51,051 bases of DNA from NCBI GenBank assembly GCA_945874115.1, contig CAMCFD010000001.1, positions 1 through 51,051 of the forward strand, written 5' to 3'. The DNA comes from Rickettsia typhi (GTDB lineage Bacteria > Pseudomonadota > Alphaproteobacteria > Rickettsiales > UBA1997). The notes below the pieces were generated by a model, which saw nothing but the letters and a program-made list of their open reading frames with translations, made no database searches and was not told the DNA's origin. The translations under genes were made by a program, and so were the position numbers. Positions 1 to 7,824 of the stretch are shown piece by piece (position 1 is the first letter of the stretch; every line of letters starts with the position of its first letter).

Positions 1-134
1 ATTCTTCTTTTTACAACCATGATTTCTAAATAAATTTTTATAATTAATCTTATAAATAATGGCGAAAAAACATCGATAAATCAAGAACAATAGAAATTTA
101 TTAATTTCGCGCTACAATTTTATGGTTTTTAAAA

Positions 135-1457
135 TCACATTCTTGCAAAAATATCAAGAAAGGTCGGAAAAGATGTCGCAATCATTTGACAATCGTCGAT
201 TTCAAGGCCATTTTCAAGGCTTAAGCCCATTATGAAAAATGACATTGCGATGCGATGATCCATTGCGGTTGTGATTTTTACGAGATTTTTTGGCTGATGA
301 ATTCCACCTTCAACTTCTAAAAAATCATCGCCCATTTTAAGCTTGACGCCGCAATTTTCTAGGTTTTGTGCGATCATCAACAAACGATTGCTTTCTTTAA
401 CTTTCAACTCGGCAAGGCCACACATTTTTGTTTTTCCTTTTGCGTGCGCCGCGGCAATTGATAAAATTGGATATTCGTCAATCATAGACGGAGCGCGATC
501 CGCCGGCACTTCAATTCCTTTCAAATCACTTGATTCGACTAAAATATCAGCAACTTTTTCGCCGCCAATTTCGCGCAAATTTTTAAATTCAATATTTCCG
601 CCCATCTCTTTGAGCGTAGAAATAATGCCGTCGCGCAGAGGATTTATCCCGACATTTTTTATCGTGATTTTCGAATTTTTTGTGATTAGGGCCGCAACAA
701 TAAAAAACGCCGCAGAAGAAATATCGGCAGGAACTTCGAAATTTTTGGCGCCAAATTCTTGCATTCCTTGATAAGAAATTTTCGTACCGCTTTTGCCATA
801 ATTTTCAACTCCGATTTTAAGTCCTAAATGACGCATCATAATTTCAGAATGATCGCGACATTTTTCTGGTTCGATTATCACTGTGGTTCCGCGAATATTA
901 AGGGCTGCGAGCAATATGCAGCTTTTAACTTGCGCTGACGCCACCTTCATTTCATATTCGATCGGCAACGGATTTTTCGCGCCAACAACCGCAAAAGGCA
1001 TTAGATTATTTTGGCGTGCGATTATTTTTGCACCAATTGCGGTGATCGGTTCAAAAACTCGCTTCATCGGACGTTTGCGCAGCGAAGCATCGCCCGTAAA
1101 AAATGACGTGAAGTCGTAAGAAGCCACCAATCCAGCCATAAGGCGCGATGAGGTGCCAGAATTTCCCATGTCAAAAATATCAGCACTTTCTTGAAGGCCG
1201 GCATAACCAACGCCGTTAACTTGCCAAACTCCGTCGCTGTCTCGCGAAATTTCAACACCCATTTGCCTTAGAGCCGCAGCAGTTCTAAGGACATCTTCAC
1301 CTTCAAGTAATCCTTTAATTTGAGATTTTCCATAGGCCAAAGCCGAGAAAATCAAGGCGCGATGTGATATTGATTTGTCTCCGGCAACTTCAATTTCGCC
1401 TTTCAACGCAATATCTTTCTTGATCGAAATTAGCGGTTTTTTTTCTTGATTATGCAT
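135..1457 (-). CDS. aroA: 3-phosphoshikimate 1-carboxyvinyltransferase (EPSP synthase)
   Basis: Cytoplasmic shikimate-pathway enzyme joining shikimate-3-phosphate and PEP to form EPSP. At 440 residues it has full family length. The N-terminal GDKSISHR (residues 26-33) followed by GLLEGEDV is the pattern of the class II (Agrobacterium CP4-like) branch rather than the E. coli type, as are GDASLRKRPM and the central NSGTSSRL loop. In that loop the glycine (E. coli Gly96 position) is retained and the E. coli Pro101 position is Leu, so it mixes class I-like and class II-like residues. The C-terminal half carries DRAPSMIDEYP and KESNRL, expected for substrate binding. It is transcribed alone, away from the methyltransferase gene at 1674, and no Shine-Dalgarno precedes the ATG at 1457. 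Function is near certain; class is from motif recognition. Confidence 0.97.
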   Translation of the reverse strand: MHNQEKKPLISIKKDIALKGEIEVAGDKSISHRALIFSALAYGKSQIKGLLEGEDVLRTAAALRQMGVEISRDSDGVWQVNGVGYAGLQESADIFDMGNSGTSSRLMAGLVASYDFTSFFTGDASLRKRPMKRVFEPITAIGAKIIARQNNLMPFAVVGAKNPLPIEYEMKVASAQVKSCILLAALNIRGTTVIIEPEKCRDHSEIMMRHLGLKIGVENYGKSGTKISYQGMQEFGAKNFEVPADISSAAFFIVAALITKNSKITIKNVGINPLRDGIISTLKEMGGNIEFKNLREIGGEKVADILVESSDLKGIEVPADRAPSMIDEYPILSIAAAHAKGKTKMCGLAELKVKESNRLLMIAQNLENCGVKLKMGDDFLEVEGGIHQPKNLVKITTAMDHRIAMSFFIMGLSLENGLEIDDCQMIATSFPTFLDIFARM

Positions 1458-1673
1458 TTTGTAATAAAATTTTTTAGTTGATTATAGTGAATTTAGACAA
1501 AAATTGCAACAAATAAAGTGTCGCAAAAACAGTGTATAAAATTCTCTCAATTTGCAAGTTTATGTTCGATAACAAACCTAGAGCGCCAAGCCCTGTCAAA
1601 ATTGCTTGATTAATTGCTTTATAATTGTTATTTTTTAATTATAAGAAATATTACATTAAAAATTATCGCTAAA

Positions 1674-2339
1674 ATGAGCAAAGAAGTTCTTTATAAAAAC
1701 ATAAGAAATCGTTGGAATGCCTCAGAGGTGAGCGTTAAGGGCGTTTTGGGTGGCTATGAAAATCTTCACGAAGCAGATTTAAAATCGTCGATAATGACAT
1801 TAGATTGGCTAAAAGAAACTGGGCAAATTAACGGTGGACAAGCTCTTGATTGTTGCGCCGGCATTGGTCGCGTCACCCAAAATGCTCTGCAATATTATTT
1901 TGACGAAATTGATTTATTTGACCAAGAAAAAAATTTTACTGATTATTGCGAAGAATTTTTTGCACAAAATGATAAAATCGATGAAATTCTATGCTGTTCT
2001 TTGCAGGAATATGAGTTTATAAAAAAATACGATTTAATCTGGGTTCAGTGGGGATTCGAGAATCTTGAAGATGAAGATTTGACGCAATTTTTGTTAAAAT
2101 GCAAAGATTCTCTAAAAGAAGGTGGCGTGATTATTGCGAAAGAAAATTTTACAAGTCTTGAAGATTTTTATTTGGGCGAGAACTATAAAATAAGGTCGCA
2201 ACAGCTTATCGCAGATTTTTTTGAGAACTGTGGTTTTGAAATTTTAGTTCAAGAATCGCTTGAAGATGAGTGGCCGCAAGAATTATTTCGAATTATTACT
2301 TTTGTCGCAAAACCAAAGGCGTACGAAGTCTTTTTATAA
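1674..2339 (+). CDS. Eukaryote-like protein N-terminal methyltransferase (NTMT1/METTL11A family)
   Basis: A 221-residue class I SAM methyltransferase matching the Methyltransf_PK family (human NTMT1, yeast Tae1), which methylates the alpha-amino group of proteins starting X-Pro-Lys after Met removal. Family landmarks appear in order: VKGVLGGYENL (21-31; NTMT1 has VDGMLGGYGHI), the SAM motif ALDCCAGIGRVT (57-68; ALDCGAGIGRIT), CCSLQEY (107-113), DLIWVQW then LEDEDLTQFL (120-140), AKEN (155-158; KDN with the conserved Asn), and a C-terminal CGFEIL...PQELFRIITF block (186-210; AGLSLL...PDEIYHVYSF). The His of the NTMT1 GHL motif is Asn130 here and the DSSxCR segment is not recognisable, so the target may differ. 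An upstream in-frame TTG at 1614 exists, but ATG 1674 gives the homologous start. Monocistronic, followed by a palindromic repeat. Alternative: generic methyltransferase, unlikely given the collinear blocks. Confidence 0.85.
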   Translation: MSKEVLYKNIRNRWNASEVSVKGVLGGYENLHEADLKSSIMTLDWLKETGQINGGQALDCCAGIGRVTQNALQYYFDEIDLFDQEKNFTDYCEEFFAQNDKIDEILCCSLQEYEFIKKYDLIWVQWGFENLEDEDLTQFLLKCKDSLKEGGVIIAKENFTSLEDFYLGENYKIRSQQLIADFFENCGFEILVQESLEDEWPQELFRIITFVAKPKAYEVFL

Positions 2340-2342
2340 TTC

Positions 2343-2420
2343 TGTTTTTCACCAATAATTAGCTTTTTAGGCCGAAATTATGAAGCGTAGAAGGTTTTAT
2401 TAGCGGAAAATGGCATATCA
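2343..2420. repeat. Degenerate copy of interspersed palindromic repeat
   Basis: This intergenic stretch aligns with the element at 5916-6009. Shared blocks are CACnAATAATTAGC, TTTTTnGGC, GAAATTATGAAGCnTAGAnGGTT and ATTAGnGnAAAATGG, in the same order. About 15 bases present in the second copy, between the second and third blocks, are missing here. The terminal inverted repeat is decayed. It lies between the convergent ends of the methyltransferase gene and lysA. Confidence 0.75.
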
Positions 2421-2438
2421 TCCATCGCGCGGCAAAAA

Positions 2439-3689
2439 CTACAACTCTAAATTCAACATTTCGTCGTAAGACGGCCTTTTTCTGATGATTTTAAAATTAT
2501 CGCCATCGACTAAAATTTCAGGAATTAGCGGTCGACAATTATATTCGTTCGACATAGACGAACCATAGGCTCCGGCGGTTAGAAATATCATTAAATCTTG
2601 CGGTTTTGGGTTTATTAATTCGCGATTTTTTGCCAAAACATCGGTCGATTCGCAAATTGGCCCAACCACATCGCACTTTAGTTTTTCGCCAAATTTTTTT
2701 ACAACTGGCAAAATTTCATGATAAGAATCGTAGAGTCCGGGACGCGCCAAATCGTTCATCGCGGCGTTAATAATCACGAAATTTTTATGTTCAGTTTCTT
2801 TAATATAAATTATTTCTGCAAGCATTAAGCCAGAATTCGCAATCATCGCGCGACCGGGAGCTATCGTGATTTTCACGTTTAAATCTTTCGCAATTTTCTT
2901 GATAATTTTAGCATAATCATTCACGTCGATAATTTTTTCATCTTTGTAAGAAACGCCAATTCCACCGCCAAAATCAAGGCTTTGAATATTGTGACCATTT
3001 TTTCGGAGTTTTGTGCAAAGCTGTGAAAGCTTTAAAAACGCGGCTTCGAAAGGCTCAAGCGAAGTTATTTGTGAGCCAATATGCGTTGAAATGCCATGAA
3101 TTTCAAGACCTTCAAGCTTTGACGCTTTTGCATAAACTTCTTCGGCAAGTTCAATGTCAACACCGAATTTATCACCTTTTCGTCCAGTTGAAATTTTATC
3201 GTGAGTTTTTGCGTCAACATTTGGATTTACTCTTAGAGAAAATTTTATTTTTTTGCTCAAGCTAACAGCCACTTCGTTTAGCGCAAACATCTCACTTAAA
3301 GATTCGCAAGAAAATTCTTCAACACCTTGTTCAAGCGCAAATTTTATTTCGCTTTTTGTTTTACCGACTCCAGCAAAAACAATTTTTTTTGGGTTGATTC
3401 CTGCTTTAATAGCGCGATGAACTTCTCCGGCCGAAACCGCGTCGATTCCGCTTCCAAGGCCAGCAAGAATTTTTACAATTGACAAATTGCAATTCGCTTT
3501 TATCGCATAACAAATTTTGCAATCAATATCAGAAAATGCGTTTTTAAACTCAAGATAATTTTCCTCAATAATTTTTTTAGAATAGACATAAAAAGGTGAG
3601 CCAATTTCTTTGGCAATGCGCGTCAAAGCAACATTTTCAAGAAAAAGTTCTGAGTGATTATTTATATTTTTATAAGCCAAATATTTCAT
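2439..3689 (-). CDS. lysA: Diaminopimelate decarboxylase
   Basis: PLP enzyme of the last lysine step, meso-diaminopimelate to lysine plus CO2. The 416 residues show the fold-type III hallmarks: CYAIKAN with the Schiff-base lysine at about residue 64, STHIGSQ, the GGGIG phosphate-binding loop, the CEST motif carrying the active-site Cys, and a C-terminal GAYGSSM segment. Its ATG directly abuts the stop codon of murE with no spacer, so the two are translationally coupled. This is biochemically sensible because MurE uses the LysA substrate (meso-DAP) for peptidoglycan. Full length. Confidence 0.97.
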   Translation of the reverse strand: MKYLAYKNINNHSELFLENVALTRIAKEIGSPFYVYSKKIIEENYLEFKNAFSDIDCKICYAIKANCNLSIVKILAGLGSGIDAVSAGEVHRAIKAGINPKKIVFAGVGKTKSEIKFALEQGVEEFSCESLSEMFALNEVAVSLSKKIKFSLRVNPNVDAKTHDKISTGRKGDKFGVDIELAEEVYAKASKLEGLEIHGISTHIGSQITSLEPFEAAFLKLSQLCTKLRKNGHNIQSLDFGGGIGVSYKDEKIIDVNDYAKIIKKIAKDLNVKITIAPGRAMIANSGLMLAEIIYIKETEHKNFVIINAAMNDLARPGLYDSYHEILPVVKKFGEKLKCDVVGPICESTDVLAKNRELINPKPQDLMIFLTAGAYGSSMSNEYNCRPLIPEILVDGDNFKIIRKRPSYDEMLNLEL

Positions 3690-5195
3690 TTATTTCTGAA
3701 TTAATTTATTTAAAATTTCAGCGACAATTTTTTCTTCATCAAACTCACTTTTTTTATCGCCAATAATTTGATATTTCTCGTGACCTTTGCCCGCTAGAAT
3801 TAGTATATCATTGATTTGCAGCATTTGCAACGCTTTTTCAATCGCATATTTTCGATCAGCAATTTCAACAGTTTTTGTCATGTCGCAACCCTGCAAAATT
3901 TCTTTTCTAATGACGCTCGCATCTTCATTTCGCGGATTATCGTCTGTTGCAATCACGAAATCGGCGTGGGTGCAAGCAATCTTTCCCATCAACGGCCTCT
4001 TGGTCGCATCGCGATTTCCGCCGCATCCAAAAAGAACGCCAACTCGGTGATGTTCAAGATTTTTCGCCAGCTTCAAAACATTTTCAAGCGCGTCGGGAGA
4101 GTGCGCGAAATCGATAAAAACTTGCGCGCCATTTGGCAACACAGCCACTTTTTGCATTCGTCCATCAGCAGTTTTTAGTGAAGAAAATTTCTCTAATAAT
4201 TGTGTAAATTTTTCTTCATCTAAATAATGTTTCGCCATTGTCATTCCAAGGGCGCAAAGCACATTATAAACCTGAAATTCACCAGCAACATTTAGCGTAA
4301 TTTCATGTTTTTTTCCGCCGCATTCAAACGTTGCAATTTGACAATTATTTTCTTGCTTTATTTCTATAATTTTTAAATCAGCAGCTTTAAATCCATATTC
4401 AAAAATGTGATGTTTCTTGTTTTGACACATTCTTCTTATCTTGACAAATTCAGCGCTGTCGGCGTTTAGAACTGTGGGCGAGCCATTTTTGAGGACTACT
4501 TCGAAAAGTAGCATTTTGCTAAAGAAATATTCCTCCATCGTTTTGTGATAATCAAGATGGTCTTGTGTGAAGTTTGTAAAACCCGCGACAGAAATTTGCA
4601 AACCGGCTATTCTGGCCTGTTCAAGACCAATCGAGCTTACTTCAATTGCAACATCATCAATATTATTTTCTTTCAAAATAGCCAAGTTTTTATAAAGTGA
4701 AACAATGTCTGGCGTGGTTAGCGCAGAGCTTGCCAGCTTTGACTTGATGACTTCATCACAAACAACTCCAAGTGTACCAATTGATGCCGATTTTTTGCCA
4801 AGTAGGCCTAAAATTTGTCTTATAAATTCAGCGACCGAAGTTTTTCCATTAGTGCCTGTAACTGCATAAATATTGGCGGGAAGGGGGTTGTAAAAAATCT
4901 TCAAACACTCGACAAGAAAAATAAATGGATTTTCAACTTGAATTGAAATTATATTTTTATCATCGAAAAATTCATTAGAAACGATAACCTTTGCGCCTTT
5001 TTCTATGGCGGAGGCAGCGAATTTTTTGCCATCAGAATTTTTGCCAACAAGTGCAAAAAAAATCGTGTTTTTTTCGTGATTTATTAATCGAGAATCTATT
5101 GAAATGTCTTCAATCGAAATATTTTCAAGCCCTGATATATCTTGCTTGATCGCATATTGAGTTTTTGTTTTTGCAAGAATTTCTACTAGCTTCAT
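3690..5195 (-). CDS. murE: UDP-MurNAc-tripeptide synthetase (meso-DAP adding)
   Basis: Cytoplasmic ATP-dependent Mur ligase adding the third stem-peptide residue to UDP-MurNAc-L-Ala-D-Glu. It has 501 residues with an N-terminal UDP-binding domain, the ATP loop TGTNGKTS, the central HSPDALEN segment and the C-terminal DDNPRNED. The DNPR motif is known to mark specificity for meso-diaminopimelate rather than lysine, which agrees with lysA sitting immediately downstream and predicts a Gram-negative DAP-type wall. KGHEKYQ near the C-terminus is also typical. It lies 10 nt downstream of pyrF and abuts lysA. No murF follows, so the usual mra-cluster order is broken. Confidence 0.97.
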   Translation of the reverse strand: MKLVEILAKTKTQYAIKQDISGLENISIEDISIDSRLINHEKNTIFFALVGKNSDGKKFAASAIEKGAKVIVSNEFFDDKNIISIQVENPFIFLVECLKIFYNPLPANIYAVTGTNGKTSVAEFIRQILGLLGKKSASIGTLGVVCDEVIKSKLASSALTTPDIVSLYKNLAILKENNIDDVAIEVSSIGLEQARIAGLQISVAGFTNFTQDHLDYHKTMEEYFFSKMLLFEVVLKNGSPTVLNADSAEFVKIRRMCQNKKHHIFEYGFKAADLKIIEIKQENNCQIATFECGGKKHEITLNVAGEFQVYNVLCALGMTMAKHYLDEEKFTQLLEKFSSLKTADGRMQKVAVLPNGAQVFIDFAHSPDALENVLKLAKNLEHHRVGVLFGCGGNRDATKRPLMGKIACTHADFVIATDDNPRNEDASVIRKEILQGCDMTKTVEIADRKYAIEKALQMLQINDILILAGKGHEKYQIIGDKKSEFDEEKIVAEILNKLIQK

Positions 5196-5205
5196 TTTTT
5201 ATATT

Positions 5206-5898
5206 TTAAAGAATCATGTCTATAAAAGATCGTGCCGTTTCGCGCGGCTGTTGGCTTTGCGTAATTGGTCGACCGACAACTAAATAATCTGCGCCAGCAA
5301 TCAACGCCGATTTTACGTCAGAAACGCGCTTCTGATCTTGGTGCGAACCGCCGCCAATTCTGATTCCGGGCGTTACGATCAAAAAATCATTTCCTAATTT
5401 TTTTCGCAAAAACTCAGTTTCTAAAACTGAGGCGACAACGCCATCAATGCCTGATTTTATTGATAATTCCGATTTTTTCAAGACCAAATCTTCAAGTGAT
5501 AATTCGTGCGAAAATCCCATTTCATTTAAATCACTTTTTTCAAGACAAGTTAAAACACTCACTGCCAAAATCTTCATTTTAGCCTTATTTTGCGCGGCTT
5601 CTCGCATTATTTCAGAATTTGCGGAGTGAATTGTTAAAAGATCAATTTCATATTGCGTCAAATTTTTAACTGTGCGACCGATGGTTGCGGGGATGTCGTA
5701 TAATTTTAAGTCAGCAAAAACTTTTTTGCCTTTGTTTTTGAGATAGTCTACCATCTTAAAATAATCGCCGCTCGCAAGCATTTCTAGGCCGATTTTATAA
5801 AAAATAATTTCGTCGCCAATCTCTTCAACAATTTTGCAAGACGAAGCAAAATCAGGAAAATCAAGGGCTACAATTAATTTTTCTTTTTTATTTTTCAC
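5206..5898 (-). CDS. pyrF: Orotidine 5'-phosphate decarboxylase
   Basis: Final UMP synthesis step, decarboxylating OMP to UMP. The 230-residue TIM-barrel protein has ALDFPD near the N-terminus, the catalytic DLKLYDIPATIG motif (Asp-x-Lys-x-x-Asp type) and the phosphate-binding VVGRPIT at the C-terminus. The start is GTG at 5898 (GTG AAA AAT), the only start fitting the family length. It is first in the pyrF-murE-lysA run and is separated from plsY by a palindromic repeat, which may carry a terminator or processing site. Group I OMPDC. Confidence 0.96.
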   Translation of the reverse strand: MKNKKEKLIVALDFPDFASSCKIVEEIGDEIIFYKIGLEMLASGDYFKMVDYLKNKGKKVFADLKLYDIPATIGRTVKNLTQYEIDLLTIHSANSEIMREAAQNKAKMKILAVSVLTCLEKSDLNEMGFSHELSLEDLVLKKSELSIKSGIDGVVASVLETEFLRKKLGNDFLIVTPGIRIGGGSHQDQKRVSDVKSALIAGADYLVVGRPITQSQQPRETARSFIDMIL

Positions 5899-5915
5899 GA
5901 ATTTATAATTAAATT

Positions 5916-6009
5916 ATACCATTTTCACAAATAATTAGCCTTTTTTGGCAAAATAATTTTAGACAGAAATTATGAAGCATAGATGGTTAACTATTAGTGA
6001 AAATGGTAT
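5916..6009. repeat. Palindromic intergenic repeat with 13-bp terminal inverted repeats
   Basis: Perfect inverted repeats ATACCATTTTCAC (5916-5928) and GTGAAAATGGTAT (5997-6009) bound a 94-bp element. The pairing extends inward imperfectly (CACAAATA against CACTAATA). A second, partly deleted copy is at 2343-2420. It fills the plsY-pyrF gap and ends on the first base of the plsY stop region. Size, palindromy and lack of an ORF fit a small non-autonomous or REP-like element. Confidence 0.8.
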
Positions 6010-6608
6010 TACATCTTATTTTCTTGTCCCATGAGCATTCGCATAATATTTTCTTTGTGGCGAATGATGATTAGCGCGGTTAAAAAAGTGCAGAGAACCA
6101 CTTGACTTGTGGGTGATTCATAATGACACGATAACAATATCGAAGAAAATATTGCCAGCATCGACGCGATGGCCGAAATTCGAAACATTAAAAATGACAT
6201 GATCCAAAATACGATTACTAAGAATCCAACAGATGGGTCAAGCGCGAAAAGCACGGCGATTGCGGTTGCGACACCTTTTCCGCCTTTAAAATCGAGATAT
6301 ATTGGATATACGTGGCCAATCACGGCGATGAAAGAAACTAGGGCCAAAAATAGGTGTAAATATTTTATGTCATAAAACATGAAACGTGCAAAAATCACCA
6401 TTAACATGCCTTTTAGTGCGTCGAGCAAAAAAGTTAGAATTCCTAATTTTTTGCCGCCAACTCTCATAACATTTGTCGCGCCGATATTTCCTGAGCCTTC
6501 GCTTCTAACGTCTTTTCCTAGATATTTTTTTGTCAAAATCAAGCCAAATGGAATTGACGCAACAAAATATGTTGCAGCCAAAAAGATCAGCTGGTAAAAA
6601 TAGGTCAT
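6009..6608 (-). CDS. plsY: Glycerol-3-phosphate acyltransferase PlsY
   Basis: Inner-membrane acyl-phosphate:glycerol-3-phosphate acyltransferase, the first acylation of phospholipid synthesis. The 199 residues contain several hydrophobic helices and the conserved loops SIPFGLI, GSGNIGATNVMR and FKGGKGVATA, all family signatures. Its ATG overlaps the stop of sspB in an ATGA arrangement, so both lie in one transcript. Full length. Confidence 0.96.
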   Translation of the reverse strand: MTYFYQLIFLAATYFVASIPFGLILTKKYLGKDVRSEGSGNIGATNVMRVGGKKLGILTFLLDALKGMLMVIFARFMFYDIKYLHLFLALVSFIAVIGHVYPIYLDFKGGKGVATAIAVLFALDPSVGFLVIVFWIMSFLMFRISAIASMLAIFSSILLSCHYESPTSQVVLCTFLTALIIIRHKENIMRMLMGQENKM

Positions 6609-7123
6609 TCTTTAATGTCGTTGTTTTTATTCTTTCTGAAAGCATCAAGAGACACCACTTTCGCCGATAAGTCAACATTTGCTTTAACTTTTTTCTTAGA
6701 TTCGTTTTTATTGGCGTGTTTCGAGTCAAAACTTTCTTCATCACTTGGTGAATTTTCGTCATAACTGACGCTAAATTTCAAGCCAAAATTCATCGACGGA
6801 TCAGCAAACGAAGTGATCGCGCGATACGGCACAACCAATTTTTCATAGCGACCGTTAAAGCTCAGCGAAATTTTGAACATATCGTGATCAACGACAAGTC
6901 CTTTAAATTGATATTGTACGACTATTGTCATTTCTTCATCATATCTTTCTTTCAGAGTTTTTGGCACTGAAACCCCGGGAAAATTAGTTAAAAACGTCAT
7001 TATAAAATAATGTTTTCCAGGTAATCCATTTTTTTCAACCTTTTTCAAAGTCTCATAAATAACAGAGCGCATAGAATTTTCGATGATTTCATCATATCCT
7101 ATCAAATCTTGAATTTCTTGCAT
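6605..7123 (-). CDS. sspB: ClpXP adaptor SspB, alphaproteobacterial type
   Basis: Adaptor that binds ssrA-tagged proteins and delivers them to ClpXP. It has 172 residues. The N-terminal domain (about 8-120) matches the alphaproteobacterial SspB family: GLPGKHYFIMTF, YDEEMTIVVQYQF, LSFNGRYEKLVVPY and FADPSMNFGLKF. A charged linker (about 122-150) follows, then a short C-terminal motif, AKVVSLDAFRK (154-164), of the kind that docks to the ClpX zinc domain. The gene starts only about 80 bp from the 3' end of the tmRNA coding segment and points the same way, so tag and tag reader are linked. It overlaps plsY by 4 nt. Confidence 0.92.
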   Translation of the reverse strand: MQEIQDLIGYDEIIENSMRSVIYETLKKVEKNGLPGKHYFIMTFLTNFPGVSVPKTLKERYDEEMTIVVQYQFKGLVVDHDMFKISLSFNGRYEKLVVPYRAITSFADPSMNFGLKFSVSYDENSPSDEESFDSKHANKNESKKKVKANVDLSAKVVSLDAFRKNKNNDIKE

Positions 7124-7199
7124 TTAAATAAATTTTTTATTGTAAAAATCAGGGTTGTTTATTCTTAAAGTCATGAACCAAACTTAGTAAAATAAAGCA

Positions 7200-7545
7200 A
7201 ATTAAGCGTCGGTTTTTCTGTTGAAAGGAAAACCGACAAACCCCGACAAAATCACTTATGCTAAGCAGCTACTGCCACTTTAGCAAACTCGAAATTGTCA
7301 TTAGCAAAATTTTCGTTTGCGTTTATTGTTTTTGAACGGGTATCCGTAGAGCTTGCGCTCCTAAGACCGGCAGTATCTCAACCGAGTAAAATCAACCTTT
7401 TTATTATGCATGTCGAAGCTATGTCACCCCCATAAATCAGCGCCAATAGCGCCTTTTAAAATGGTGGAGGTGTCGGGTACCGCCCCCGAGTCCATGTCCA
7501 TCTATTTTAAGTTAAGTTTATCACCATAGCACCATTTCTGATGCA
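7200..7545 (-). ncRNA. ssrA: Circularly permuted (two-piece) tmRNA
   Basis: Read on the minus strand, the acceptor piece comes first. It has a T-arm (stem TCGGG/CCCGA, loop GGCGGTA) and ends CACCTCCACCA at 7462. An intervening loop follows, then the coding piece starts GGGGGTGACAT at 7431. GGGGGTG pairs with CACCTCC to give a 7-bp acceptor stem with G-U at the third pair, the alanyl-tRNA synthetase identity element. The coding piece encodes the tag ANENFANDNFEFAKVAVAA with stop TAG (7320 down to 7261). A 9-bp hairpin (7208-7216 with 7229-7237) follows the tag and may be a pseudoknot helix or part of the 3' end. Acceptor-before-coding order is the known permuted type of alphaproteobacteria. 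Outer ends are approximate. Confidence 0.95.
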
Positions 7546-7550
7546 TATAT

Positions 7551-7579
7551 AATATAACAATTCCTAATTGATTTTTCAA
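7551..7579 (-). promoter_or_regulatory. Promoter of ssrA
   Basis: On the minus strand TTGAAA (7579-7574) and TATATT (7556-7551) are separated by exactly 17 bp, just upstream of the acceptor segment. The predicted transcription start is near 7544. The rest of the gap up to the ribF stop (7580-7824) is very AT-rich and I see no gene or strong hairpin in it. Confidence 0.7.
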
Positions 7580-7824
7580 GGGTTTTGCGAAATTTTATTG
7601 AATTTCATCGATTTTTCTTTAAAATGTAGCAATTTCGGACAAATTTTTATATTTTTTTGAGAAAAATTAATTTTATTGCAGAATTTATTGGATTAATAAA
7701 AATTTAATTTTTATTAAAAAAATGATCTTATGCTTAGGAATGTTTTGTCATTTTTGCGCGAGAAAGAATCTATTTTTTTAAAGATTAGATGGCTTTCAGC
7801 CTACGCAAAAAAGACACGAGGTTG

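Noticed and set aside
1..134. Gene end or RNA at the left edge
   Set aside because: AT-rich sequence without an ORF, hairpin or tRNA feature.
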